NCBI GenBank assembly: GCA_030442035.1
Contig: JAUJEA010000011.1
Span: forward strand, 186,001-250,000
Length of the DNA: 64,000 bases
Direction of reading: 5' to 3'
DNA from: Splendidivirga corallicola
GTDB lineage: Bacteria > Bacteroidota > Bacteroidia > Cytophagales > Cyclobacteriaceae
The translations under genes and the position numbers were made by a program. Below, in pieces: positions 44,345 to 53,067 of the stretch; the first letter of the stretch is position 1; the number at the start of each line of letters is the position of its first letter. Below the pieces are notes generated by a model. That model was not told the origin of the DNA, did not search any database, and saw only the letters and a list, made by a program, of their open reading frames with translations.

Positions 44345-44437
44345 GAATTTTGAATCAATCATGAATTTCATATGACAAATTACAGTGCCAGGTACAACTT
44401 AAATACTTGAACACTTCGACACTTAAATACAATTCCA
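44345..44437 (+). repeat. Composite intergenic repeat (family B then family A)
   Basis: A B unit (44345-44383, GAATTTTGAATCAATCATG and ATTTCATATGACAAATTAC) is followed 12 bases later by an A unit (44396-44437, AACTTAAATACTTGAACAC, then TTCGACACTTAAATACAATT). It lies between the convergent DUF3179 and XRE genes. The next 40 bases contain GATAGCTAACAGC, which may be a remnant of family E. Confidence 0.6.
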
Positions 44438-44482
44438 CATAAGTGACCGGACCTTAGGTATCAGGCCCGATAGCTAACAGCT

Positions 44483-45079
44483 TTACTTTATAAAAGTAAA
44501 CTTTAAAGGATAAGACCGAATGCCTTTTCCTTTATAGATTCTCCACGCTTTGGATATCGGCAATACAACCAAAAACAAAAAAATAAATAATCCAAAAAAT
44601 ATCGCAGGACCTACAATCATATAAGGATTGGCAACACCATTTACTGTGGTGGCAAACATTCCCAAGACAACGAGTATAACGGTCAGAAACAGATAGATCG
44701 AATAGCTGATCTGCGCATTGATTAGGTCTTTACCTTGTTGATTGACCAAATTGATATGATCACGTTTGTACACCCAAAAAATAAACGGTCCGATTACGTT
44801 GCCACAGAATGGCAAAATAAAATATGCCAAAGTGCTTAAATGTAACATGGCCAGACTTCCCCTGTCTTTTTCAGGTGGTGGTGGGGTGAAGGCGTCCATA
44901 CTCACCTCCAATGCCTCGGCAATTACCTTAAGGGTATATAATCGAGGGTCAACCTCACCGGATTCTATTCTTTGTACCGTTCTGACATTCAGGTTACTTT
45001 TTTCAGCAAGTTCTTCCTGCGTCATTCCCTTGAGTTTTCTGAAATAAACAATTTTCTCGCAAACAAAATTTTTGTCCAT
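44483..45079 (-). CDS. XRE-type regulator with DUF4870 membrane domain
   Basis: The 198-residue protein has an N-terminal HTH (FRKLKGMTQEELAEKSNLN, then VRTVQRIESGEVDPR) and a C-terminal DUF4870 domain. That domain has about three membrane segments (LSTLAYFILPFCGNVIGPF, ISYSIYLFLTVILVVLGM, AIFFGLFIFLFLVVLPI). It is a membrane-tethered DNA-binding protein, a common fusion in Bacteroidota. The signal and targets are unknown. The 465-base region upstream is shared with the divergent subtilase gene. Confidence 0.9.
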   Translation of the reverse strand: MDKNFVCEKIVYFRKLKGMTQEELAEKSNLNVRTVQRIESGEVDPRLYTLKVIAEALEVSMDAFTPPPPEKDRGSLAMLHLSTLAYFILPFCGNVIGPFIFWVYKRDHINLVNQQGKDLINAQISYSIYLFLTVILVVLGMFATTVNGVANPYMIVGPAIFFGLFIFLFLVVLPISKAWRIYKGKGIRSYPLKFTFIK

Positions 45080-45143
45080 AAAAGTATATTTTGATCGTCC
45101 CTACAAATATGGTCGTTAATCAAAAACAATGTTACGGCAGCAG

Positions 45144-45166
45144 CACGACATTCCTACGGCATTAAT
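45144..45166 (-). repeat. Family D intergenic element, inverted copy
   Basis: CGACATTCCTACGGCATTAA contains the reverse complement of the AATGCCGTAGG at 42968. It sits in the 465-base divergent region between the XRE and subtilase genes, in which no ORF or clear promoter pair was supported. Confidence 0.4.
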
Positions 45167-45544
45167 GTTACATTGCTGTATATCAATATGTTACGAAAAT
45201 TGGAAAAACGTGGTCAGGATAAATGTAATTTATAATCAAACCCTCGTTCTGCAGGAAGGAATGTAATCATATTCTGTTCTCCAAGCTCTCCGCAAATCGT
45301 AAATCTGTGTATTTCAAAGAAATGCCAAGATTATATGTACTAAAAAATGAACATTAATTGGCTTATTTCGGTTACTTTTGAGGTTTAACAAATATTAACA
45401 ATTACCTCATATTAGGGTAAGATCTTATCAGAATTAAAGATTATTGATTATCACAAAAGACGGCCAGGACATCTAACAAGCAAAATATTTGGAGATTGGC
45501 CACATTTTTGATAATTATAACTTGAGAACTTAAACTTAACATAA

Positions 45545-47176
45545 ATGAAATATAACCTTGTTGCGATACTTGCTATATGTAGCGGTACTCTGCTGGCAGC
45601 CAAGCCAGATCATACTTTCTTACCTGATCCTATCTTAAATGATACGACACAAAAAACACCCAAAAACTGGCATCACCTCGACCCGGAAAAAGACCAATAT
45701 CCCGGAATTAGCACTGAACGTGCTTATAAAGAATTACTAAAAAATAAGCCATCAAAATCTGTTGTAGTAGCGGTAATCGATTCGGGAATCGACATCGACC
45801 ATGAAGATCTTAAGGATGTAGTTTGGATCAATGAAGATGAAATTGCTGGAAATGGTGTGGATGACGATAAGAATGGCTATATAGACGATGTACATGGCTG
45901 GAACTTCATTGGTGGCAAAAATGGAAATGTGGAGTTCGATACTTATGAATTGACAAGGGAATATGCCCGATTGTCTAAAAAATATCAAAATCTAAGTGAT
46001 AGCGAAAAAGCCAAGGACAAGGAGTACGAATATTTTCAAAAGATCGAAAAAGAATATACCTCTACCGTTGAAAGGATGAGAAACCAGTTCAATGGCTTTA
46101 AAGGTTATTTTGAAAATTATAGCTTGTCCAAGAAGTTAATGGAAGCTTATATCATGACTGAAAAGCTTGATGTTGCGTCATTGAAAAGCGTTGATTCACC
46201 GGATGAGCGCGTAATGGCTGCCAAACAATTAATGCTTTATGCGTTGGAAAACGGCCTGGACGACAAGCAATTTGAAGAAGGCTTCGACTATTTCAATACA
46301 GCATTGGATTACGGATACAATCTGGATTTTAATCCACGCGATATCATCGGTGATAACTACGAAGACTTAAGTCAGAGAGTATATGGGAATAATGATGTAA
46401 AAGGAGATTTCGCATTCCATGGCACACATGTGGCAGGCATTATTGCTGCGAAAAGGAATAATGGTCTTGGTATGGAAGGTGTTGCGAACGATGTAAAGAT
46501 CATGGTTGTACGCGCAGTTCCTAACGGTGATGAAAGAGACAAAGATGTAGCCAATGCCATCATTTATGCAGTAGACAATGGAGCAAAAGTGATCAACATG
46601 AGTTTTGGGAAATCTTTTTCTCCTAATAAAGAATTGGTAGACAAGGCTGTTAAATATGCAGAAAAGAAAGGCGTGCTTCTGGTACACGCTGCCGGAAACA
46701 GCTCAAAGGATGTAGATGTGAAGGATAATTTTCCCAACAGAACTTACTCAAACAATGGTGTGAAAGCCAATAATTGGCTGGAGGTTGGTGCAGTTTCCTG
46801 GGAAGGCGCTGAAAACATTGTAGCCAAATTCTCGAATTATGGCAAAAAATCAGTGGATATCTTCGCACCAGGTGTAGACATCTTTTCCACAGCTCCTGAT
46901 CAGGATTATCAAAATGCCAGTGGTACTAGTATGGCAGCCCCGGTTACCAGTGGGGTAGCAGCACTGTTATTATCTTATTTCCCACACCTTAGTACAACAC
47001 AGGTAAAAGACATCATCATCAAATCTTCTATCAACTACAAGAACCTTAAGGTTTACAAACCAGGAAGTGAAGAGTTGGTCAAGTTTGGTGACTTGAGTAT
47101 CAATGGAAGTGTTATCAATGTATATGAGGCTGTAAAAATGGCTCAGCGTATTAAAGCACCGAAAAAGAAATTATAG
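45545..47176 (+). CDS. Subtilisin-like serine protease (S8), secreted
   Basis: The 543-residue protein has a signal peptide (about residues 1-19, ending TLLAA). The catalytic triad is Asp79 (VVAVIDSGIDIDHED), His292 (FHGTHVAGIIAA) and Ser462 (GTSMAAPVTSGVAAL). The oxyanion Asn is in LLVHAAGNSSKD. The stretch between Asp and His is about 210 residues, much longer than in subtilisin, with a charged helical insert (about 130-240). No sorting domain is present at the C-terminus. It is followed by a terminator. Confidence 0.93.
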   Translation: MKYNLVAILAICSGTLLAAKPDHTFLPDPILNDTTQKTPKNWHHLDPEKDQYPGISTERAYKELLKNKPSKSVVVAVIDSGIDIDHEDLKDVVWINEDEIAGNGVDDDKNGYIDDVHGWNFIGGKNGNVEFDTYELTREYARLSKKYQNLSDSEKAKDKEYEYFQKIEKEYTSTVERMRNQFNGFKGYFENYSLSKKLMEAYIMTEKLDVASLKSVDSPDERVMAAKQLMLYALENGLDDKQFEEGFDYFNTALDYGYNLDFNPRDIIGDNYEDLSQRVYGNNDVKGDFAFHGTHVAGIIAAKRNNGLGMEGVANDVKIMVVRAVPNGDERDKDVANAIIYAVDNGAKVINMSFGKSFSPNKELVDKAVKYAEKKGVLLVHAAGNSSKDVDVKDNFPNRTYSNNGVKANNWLEVGAVSWEGAENIVAKFSNYGKKSVDIFAPGVDIFSTAPDQDYQNASGTSMAAPVTSGVAALLLSYFPHLSTTQVKDIIIKSSINYKNLKVYKPGSEELVKFGDLSINGSVINVYEAVKMAQRIKAPKKKL

Positions 47177-47198
47177 AATTCTGTTCATAACACCTGTG

Positions 47199-47234
47199 AA
47201 CCACGGAAGTGAAAGCTTTCGTGGTTTTTTTTGT
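47199..47234 (+). terminator. Intrinsic terminator after the subtilase gene
   Basis: AACCACGGAAG and CTTTCGTGGTT form an imperfect 11-bp stem and are followed by eight T's. It starts 22 bases after the stop. Confidence 0.85.
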
Positions 47235-47307
47235 TCTGGTTTTTTCAATCTTCGTTCCACCGGTATATATTTAAATCTCAGGATGACTATTAATCAAAAT
47301 CATTCAC

Positions 47308-47760
47308 ATGGTTCAAGCGGTACAGGAAAAACTAAACTTACACATTGAGGATCTACCTAACAGGATTCAGACAATATCCGAAGAGAAACTTAACCAAAAG
47401 CCAGCTCCGAATAAATGGTCGAAAAAAGAAATTCTGGGCCATTTGATTGATTCCGGAACTTATAACTTGCAGAGATTCAAAGAGGCACAATTTGCTGAAC
47501 AGCCCTATTTGGTCCGGAAATATGACCAAGACAATTTAGTCATGGTCAACCATTACCAGGACCAATCTCTGAATGAGATTTTATCATACTGGGTATTCAT
47601 CAATCGTCAGATCATCAAGACCATATCAAAAATTAGCCCTGATAAATTAAAGCATCCAGTGACCACTGATGGAAAGGAGATAGCCGGAAATCTTGCCTGG
47701 CTAATCGAAGATTACCTTATCCACATGGAACATCATTTTAGGCAGATATTTGGGGATTGA
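47308..47760 (+). CDS. DinB-superfamily protein
   Basis: The 150-residue four-helix protein has metal-type histidines in ILGHLIDSGTYNLQRF and YLIHMEHHFRQIFG, and NKWSKKEI before them (PAPNKWSKKEIL, the usual DinB_2 opening). The function is unknown; relatives include bacillithiol transferases. It is a single gene. Confidence 0.88.
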   Translation: MVQAVQEKLNLHIEDLPNRIQTISEEKLNQKPAPNKWSKKEILGHLIDSGTYNLQRFKEAQFAEQPYLVRKYDQDNLVMVNHYQDQSLNEILSYWVFINRQIIKTISKISPDKLKHPVTTDGKEIAGNLAWLIEDYLIHMEHHFRQIFGD

Positions 47761-47901
47761 GATTTGAAAGTGTTGGATTTATTCTACTACAATAAAAATT
47801 AGACCTGTTTTGGGTGATAAACCAAATGTTGTATTTTAGGATTTGAAGAAAAGAAATGAGCAACCGGCTTAGAGAAAATTAAGTTTTAGAAGCTAAAATA
47901 C

Positions 47902-47946
47902 AGTGGCGATAAACGTCACTAATGGTGTTTATGAGTTTGTTATGCA
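47902..47946 (+). other. Structured boundary sequence before the Mrr-TIR gene
   Basis: AGTGGCG and CGTCACT (47902-47908, 47914-47920) form a 7-bp stem with one wobble. The overlapping ATAAAC and GTTTAT (47909-47914, 47927-47932) can form an alternative. GTTATGCATAA follows at once. The position, just before a solitary accessory gene, suggests a recombination boundary such as a cassette end, but no matching copy was found downstream. Confidence 0.3.
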
Positions 47947-47979
47947 TAAATTCTCCAGAAACTTACGGATACTATTGCT

Positions 47980-49272
47980 GTGATAACTAGTGAAAAAATA
48001 AAAAAACTAAAAAAATCCCCAGAATCAATTTATGATTTGACACCTAGAGATTTTGAAGAAGTTATCGCAGAAATTCTAGCAGGATATGGATGGAACGTCA
48101 ATTTAACAAGTAAAACAAGAGATGGTGGATATGATATTTTAGCAATCAAGAGAGATGTTACTGGACTTGAGTCCACGTGGGTAATAGAATGTAAAAAATA
48201 CGATAAGTTCAGGAAAGTTGGGGTTGAACTTGTAAGGAATATTTATGGTGTAAAAAACCACATTGGAGTTTCAAATGCAGCGATAGTAACTACTTCAGAG
48301 TATACACAAGATGCTCAAAAATTCAGTGACACAAAATATGATATCCAATTAATAGACATTAACAAAATTAAAGAATGGATTAACTCATATATTCCTTCCC
48401 CTGAAAATAAATCATATTTAGCAGAGAATAGGTTCTATTCTTGTTTTGTAAGTTATAGCCACCTTGATGGTGAGTTTGCAGAGAAAATTACTAGCAGATT
48501 GAGAGAATCTGGAATTAAGGTTTGGTTCGCGCCAGAAGAAATGAAGGCGGGTGTAAAGATTCATGAACAAATTAAAAAGGCGATTAAACAATTTGATAAA
48601 CTTTTATTGATTCTCTCACCTAATAGTATGAAGAGTGAGTGGGTGAAATCTGAAATACGTAATGCAAGAAAAAGAGAACTTGAAGAAGGTGTACAAGTTT
48701 TGTTTCCGATATCCATTGTTCCGATGGAAGAAATTAGAAATTGGGAGTATTTTGACTCGGACACAGGAAGAGATTTAGCTGTTGAAATTCGCGAATATCT
48801 TATTCCCAATTTCTCTCAATGGAAAAATAAGACGTCATTTGAACAAGAGGTTCAGAAGGTTTTAGATGGATTGTATGCTGCTGATGAACAAAGGACAAGA
48901 GATATTAATATTGAATCAAAATTATCAATTTCTGGAACGTGGAAGGATTTAGCTGATAACGATGTAGCATTCTTTAAGCAGATTGGTAATCGGATTATTG
49001 GTTTCTACAATTATGATGGGCGTAATAGAATCGTAGGAATATATGATGGAATATTAAAGAATAACATATTTACATACAATTGGAAATGGATTAATGGTGG
49101 TCCTATTGGGCAAGGAAAAATGATATTGTCTTCGGATGGACGAAAGCTAGCCGGAGACTGGTGGTATGATGATTTACGTCGTGGCATTGAGCATGTTGGA
49201 TATGAAAAAGTATCAGAAGTTATGCCTAATTGGCTGAATGACAAAGATTTTAAGGTATATTTTAATCTATAA
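47980..49272 (+). CDS. Mrr-type nuclease / TIR domain / beta C-terminal fusion (candidate defence protein)
   Basis: The 430-residue protein starts at GTG. Residues about 18-137 are an Mrr-type PD-(D/E)xK nuclease, with GGYDI (Asp52) and WVIECKKY (Glu70-x-Lys72). TIR spans about 152-290: FYSCFVSYSHLDGEFAEK, IKVWFAPEEMKAG, and the candidate NADase Glu225 in SEWVKSEI. The last 110 residues are a beta-rich module (SGTWKDL, FKQIGNRIIGFYNYDGRN, GDWWYDD). TIR proteins in bacteria usually deplete NAD during phage infection. It is solitary and looks more AT-rich than its neighbours. Confidence 0.85.
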   Translation: MITSEKIKKLKKSPESIYDLTPRDFEEVIAEILAGYGWNVNLTSKTRDGGYDILAIKRDVTGLESTWVIECKKYDKFRKVGVELVRNIYGVKNHIGVSNAAIVTTSEYTQDAQKFSDTKYDIQLIDINKIKEWINSYIPSPENKSYLAENRFYSCFVSYSHLDGEFAEKITSRLRESGIKVWFAPEEMKAGVKIHEQIKKAIKQFDKLLLILSPNSMKSEWVKSEIRNARKRELEEGVQVLFPISIVPMEEIRNWEYFDSDTGRDLAVEIREYLIPNFSQWKNKTSFEQEVQKVLDGLYAADEQRTRDINIESKLSISGTWKDLADNDVAFFKQIGNRIIGFYNYDGRNRIVGIYDGILKNNIFTYNWKWINGGPIGQGKMILSSDGRKLAGDWWYDDLRRGIEHVGYEKVSEVMPNWLNDKDFKVYFNL

Positions 49273-49326
49273 ACAAAAAATTTACATGTAACAATGTATA
49301 TACATGGCCGTTGAAAAGCATTAAGC

Positions 49327-49773
49327 CTAATCTCCATGATACAATTTTATTTCGTGAGGATACGGTGTTCCCTTTCCCGTTTCCAAATATTGCTTTAGAC
49401 TCAATAGGTACACAGTCCATTTGGTTGAAAAATAGGATAGAGATTCAATATCATCATCAGGAATTTTCTGATGGGTTTGAGTCAGGAATATTTGATCGTC
49501 TTTTTCTTCTATATCAAAAATCAATTGTGTTTTATCCCACGATTTAAAACTGTCGAAACAGGTTAGGATCAATTTTTCATTGGGAGAGATCAAATCATAT
49601 TTGAACTTTAATGTAGTCAATTCACTAAATATTAGATGAAGTGTTCCGCCTTCTTCCACGTTTCCATTTGCACTTGTTGCCCACCATTCTTTTAATCCTT
49701 CAGGTGTTGAAATGGCACGAAACATTTCTTCCTTTGTAGTCTCGGCTCCAATAAAATGAATTGTCTTTTGCAT
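49327..49773 (-). CDS. SRPBCC/AHSA1-like domain protein
   Basis: The 148-residue helix-grip protein has TPEGLKEWWATSANGNVEEG, GTLHLIFSE and YFSTKWTVYLLSLKQYLETG, the pattern of the AHSA1-type START-like family. These bind hydrophobic ligands or act as HSP90 co-chaperone-like folds; no specific role can be given. It converges on the Mrr-TIR gene. Confidence 0.88.
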   Translation of the reverse strand: MQKTIHFIGAETTKEEMFRAISTPEGLKEWWATSANGNVEEGGTLHLIFSELTTLKFKYDLISPNEKLILTCFDSFKSWDKTQLIFDIEEKDDQIFLTQTHQKIPDDDIESLSYFSTKWTVYLLSLKQYLETGKGTPYPHEIKLYHGD

Positions 49774-49937
49774 ATTTTTAGGTATTGGCTACATTGCTAA
49801 ATACAAAAAGCGAAAATTAATGAATAAAATGAAGCGTTGGGGAGTAAAATCCCACTTCTAAGTTTATACAAGATTATTATGCGCAATTAACACAAATTAA
49901 TCTGCAGCTCTATTATTTAAAAGAATCCTCAACCATC

Positions 49938-50414
49938 ATGAAGAAAGATGCGGCTCATAACTCCATTTATCAAACATCTGATTTCATATTAATAGCAATC
50001 TTTATTGTAGGCGCTTTAATTGAATATGGCTTCCTCTGGCATTGGTCATTACCTATAGCAATCTGGATCAGGCTCATGCTGGGAATAATCTTTTTGATCA
50101 TTGGGATTTATTTCATCATGGCCGGCAAATCGGCACTTGATAAAGAAAAACAACCCTCAGAGCCTGGAAAGCCTACAACTCATATCGTTCAATCTGGCAT
50201 TTATAAGGTAACCCGCAACCCAACCTATCTGGGATGTTGTTTGCTCTTACTTGGCTCGGGAGTCACTTTTAATTTCATAGCATGGATGGCAGGATCATTC
50301 ATTTGTTTTTTGTTAATGCACCACTTTTTGGTTTTGCCTGAAGAAAAATACTTAATGTCTAAGTTCCCGGAGGCATTTTCCAGCTACGTAAGCAAAGTTA
50401 AAAGGTGGTTGTAA
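49938..50414 (+). CDS. Isoprenylcysteine carboxyl methyltransferase-family protein
   Basis: The 158-residue membrane protein has about four hydrophobic segments and the PEMT/ICMT signature: SGIYKVTRNPTYLGCCLLLL and LPEEKYLMSKFPEAFSSY, ending KVKRWL. It probably methylates a lipid or a small molecule using S-adenosylmethionine at the inner membrane. The substrate is unknown. Confidence 0.88.
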   Translation: MKKDAAHNSIYQTSDFILIAIFIVGALIEYGFLWHWSLPIAIWIRLMLGIIFLIIGIYFIMAGKSALDKEKQPSEPGKPTTHIVQSGIYKVTRNPTYLGCCLLLLGSGVTFNFIAWMAGSFICFLLMHHFLVLPEEKYLMSKFPEAFSSYVSKVKRWL

Positions 50415-50538
50415 CAGTTATTATCGTCCTAATAGTAATCAAACTTCTTTACATGAATACAATACCAAAAAAACTTGTTCGAAAAAAAATCAAGTCACTA
50501 ATTTGCAGATCACAAATCGAAAGCAAAAAACAATACGC

Positions 50539-51843
50539 ATGAGAATTTTTTCAGTACTACTTCTAATTTTTATTTTATCGAATTGCTCCACTCCAAAGAA
50601 CAACCAAATATTCGTTAATACGGATATAGAAAATTTTTGGATTGCCTTTGATAGTATTCGATCAACAAGCGACAGCGCTAAGCAATCCGAATATTTAAAC
50701 AGACTTTTTATTGATAAAGGTTCCGTCGGTCAAAAGGTGATGATGGAAGTGAGAAATTATACAGCTAGTGAATATTTAAATGCCATAAATAGCTATCCCG
50801 ATTTTTGGAATTCCATTCGTGATAATACCTTGAATACTGCAACATACAATTTAGAAATTGAGAAAGGTGTTCAAAACCTAAAAGGCATCTATCCTGATTT
50901 AAAGCCTTCAACTGTTTACTATACCATAGGTGTGTTTAGGTCACCAGGTACAGGGCTTGATAGTCTTGTTCTTATTGGCAGCGAATTTGCACTCGGAGAT
51001 AGTAATACCAACACAAAAGAGTTTCCACAAGAATTAGCACAGGCAAAAAATTACTATGAGATCAATCCAATTGAAAATATTCAGTTTTTAAGCGTTCACG
51101 AATATGTGCATACACAACAAAAGGAAATCGTCAATAATTTACTATCCCAAAGTCTGTATGAAGGAATTGCAGAATTTGTAACGATAAAAGCCACAGGACA
51201 GAATTCACCATGGCAGGCTTTTGTATACGGACCCAATAACAATGAAACGGTAAGGCAAAAGTTTGAGGACGAAATGTTCAATTTCAGAAAAACAAGGAAT
51301 TGGCTATGGAGTGGTAGGAACAATGACTTTGGAATAAATGATATGGGCTATTACATTGGTTATGCTATCGCTAAAAGGAACTATGAAAAAGCAAAAGATA
51401 AAAAACTCGCAATCAAAGAAATGATTGAGTTAGATTATACGAACGAAGCTCAAGTGGAACGCTTTGTGGATGGCTCAAAATATTTTTCAGCCACATTAGA
51501 AGAATTGTACAACAGATATGAGGAAAAAAGACCCAAAGTCTCGTCCATAAAACAATTTAAGAATGGCAGTCAAAACGTAAGCCCAAATCTTACTGAAATT
51601 ACCATTGAGTTTTCAGAAAAACTGGATTCACGGTACAAATCAACCGGTTTTGGTGAATTGGGAAAAGAATATTTTCCAAAGGTAAATTCCATTGATTTTT
51701 CGGAAGACGGACTGTCAGTTACTTATAAGGTGGATCTCGAACCCAATAAGCGATATCAGATCTTCCTTGAAAATGGCTATAGAACAAGCACAGATAATCT
51801 GCTAAAACCATATTTAATTGATTTTAAAACAGCTGCCAAATAA
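50539..51843 (+). CDS. Lipoprotein HExxH metallopeptidase with Ig-like C-terminus
   Basis: I use the ATG at 50539, which gives a lipoprotein signal (MRIFSVLLLIFILSNCSTP; Cys16). The upstream frame opens with TTG. FLSVHEYVHTQQKE is a zinc HExxH motif, with a downstream Glu in YEGIAEFVTIKAT as a likely third ligand, as in DUF2268-type gluzincins. The last 90 residues (VSPNLTEITIEFSEKLD, PNKRYQIFLENGYRT) resemble the bacterial Ig-like domain Big_5. It is 434 residues in total. The substrate is unknown. Confidence 0.8.
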   Translation: MRIFSVLLLIFILSNCSTPKNNQIFVNTDIENFWIAFDSIRSTSDSAKQSEYLNRLFIDKGSVGQKVMMEVRNYTASEYLNAINSYPDFWNSIRDNTLNTATYNLEIEKGVQNLKGIYPDLKPSTVYYTIGVFRSPGTGLDSLVLIGSEFALGDSNTNTKEFPQELAQAKNYYEINPIENIQFLSVHEYVHTQQKEIVNNLLSQSLYEGIAEFVTIKATGQNSPWQAFVYGPNNNETVRQKFEDEMFNFRKTRNWLWSGRNNDFGINDMGYYIGYAIAKRNYEKAKDKKLAIKEMIELDYTNEAQVERFVDGSKYFSATLEELYNRYEEKRPKVSSIKQFKNGSQNVSPNLTEITIEFSEKLDSRYKSTGFGELGKEYFPKVNSIDFSEDGLSVTYKVDLEPNKRYQIFLENGYRTSTDNLLKPYLIDFKTAAK

Positions 51844-51857
51844 CCAAACGATTGGCA

Positions 51858-51891
51858 CTTGACAAACTGCATTTCTCCGTAGTTTGTCAAG
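51858..51891 (+). terminator. Hairpin after the metallopeptidase gene
   Basis: CTTGACAAACT (51858-51868) and AGTTTGTCAAG (51881-51891) form a perfect 11-bp stem with a 12-base loop, 14 bases after the stop. The T-run after it is weak (ACATTTATTT), so it may be a terminator or an mRNA-stabilising hairpin. Confidence 0.6.
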
Positions 51892-51940
51892 ACATTTATT
51901 TGCTATTCCGGATTTGTTAGAACGCCATGAAGATTTAAGT

Positions 51941-51990
51941 CCCCTTTAACTCCGACACATAAACACCTCAACACCCACAATTCAAAATTT
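51941..51990 (+). repeat. Family A intergenic repeat (diverged)
   Basis: CCCTTTAACTCCGACACAT then AAACACCTCAACACCCAC and AATTCAAAATTT form a diverged family A copy between the metallopeptidase and pirin genes. Confidence 0.45.
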
Positions 51991-52088
51991 CTTTGATCCA
52001 ATCCATTTCGACTCCCTCCACTGGATTCTTCGAATTATCAAATTATATGTTGCAACATTTATTTTTTCCAGCCGTTTGATCCAGTACT

Positions 52089-52844
52089 ATGGCACTAACA
52101 ATATATCCAAAAGAGAAGCAGGCATACGGACAATTTGATGCCGGCGCTATTCTTGAAAACAAACCTATCGGCTTTCCGCATGAAGGCGGCGAATTAAGAC
52201 CTTATTCCAATCTGTTCTATTGGGCACATGCCTGGTCAGATAATGGCGGCCTGATCGGTGAACATCCTCACCAAGGCTTCGAAATTATGTCCTTTGTTTT
52301 GAAAGGTGAAATTGAGCATTATGATAATCAACTTGGCGCCTGGAAAAAACTTCAGGCAGGTGATGCACAGATCATCCGTTCCGGTAATGGTATATCACAT
52401 GCTGAAAAATTTCTGCCCGGTTCACACATATTTCAAGTGTGGGTAGACCCCAACCTACAGAAAACATTAAAAAAATCTGCTTCCTATAATGACTATCGTT
52501 CCGATTCCTTTCCGGTTCATCAGGAAGACAACATGACTATTAAAACCTTCAGAGGGGAAGGAGCACCTATGCAAATGGATGCAGAGGAAATAGAAATAAA
52601 ACAACTTGAACTAAACGTTGGAGAGCATGTTTTTAACCTGAATCCGGATAGGGTTTATTCTTATTATCTCATTGAGGGTCAGTTGGAAATTGGTGATCAA
52701 TATCTGAGAGCTGATGATTTTTTTCTGGTTAAGGACCTGAATATTCAGCGCCTGCAGGTTACCGAAAAATCAGTGCTTTTTCTGATTGAGACATCTGCCT
52801 TGGCTCCCTATACCACCTATGCTATGATGCAGGGCCTGAGTTAA
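52089..52844 (+). CDS. Pirin-family bicupin
   Basis: The 251-residue protein has the pirin N-terminal cupin with metal-binding residues in GEHPHQGFEIMSFVLKGEIE and GNGISHAEKFLPG, and a divergent C-terminal cupin (LNVGEHVFNLNPDRVYSYYL). Some pirins are quercetin dioxygenases or regulate metabolism by protein contact. It is a single gene just before the sulfur operon. Confidence 0.9.
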   Translation: MALTIYPKEKQAYGQFDAGAILENKPIGFPHEGGELRPYSNLFYWAHAWSDNGGLIGEHPHQGFEIMSFVLKGEIEHYDNQLGAWKKLQAGDAQIIRSGNGISHAEKFLPGSHIFQVWVDPNLQKTLKKSASYNDYRSDSFPVHQEDNMTIKTFRGEGAPMQMDAEEIEIKQLELNVGEHVFNLNPDRVYSYYLIEGQLEIGDQYLRADDFFLVKDLNIQRLQVTEKSVLFLIETSALAPYTTYAMMQGLS

Positions 52845-52892
52845 TAAAGGCAGATCGTAAAATCAACAACTGATTAAAAATTAATTTTGAAT

Positions 52893-52924
52893 TTTGGAAA
52901 CTAAATAATTAATGCCTACGTTTG
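52893..52924 (+). promoter_or_regulatory. Promoter of the sulfur operon
   Basis: TTTG at 52893-52896 and TACGTTTG at 52917-52924 are 20 bases apart, a textbook Bacteroidota promoter. Transcription would start about seven bases downstream, directly ahead of the SAM riboswitch. Confidence 0.8.
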
Positions 52925-52952
52925 TAGAATCAAGTCAATTATTTCATAATTG

Positions 52953-53057
52953 ATTTATAAAGAAGCGCGGAGAGACAGGCTCTGTGAAGCGCTAGCAACC
53001 TAACGGCTCATGTCAAGGTGCTAAATCCTGATCCCGATATAAAGGGAGAATATAAAT
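52953..53057 (+). promoter_or_regulatory. SAM-I (S-box) riboswitch
   Basis: The aptamer is recognisable by its conserved core: GCGCGGAGAGACAGGCTCTG, GAAGCGCTAGCAACC and AAGGTGCTAAATCC. The closing stem P1 is ATTTATA (52953-52959) with TATAAAT (53051-53057). GCGC/GCGC closes P2. It binds S-adenosylmethionine and normally lowers expression when SAM is abundant. The expression platform is unclear: no terminator follows at once. Instead a small ORF begins 10 bases after P1. Confidence 0.93.
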
Positions 53058-53067
53058 TAATTGAACA

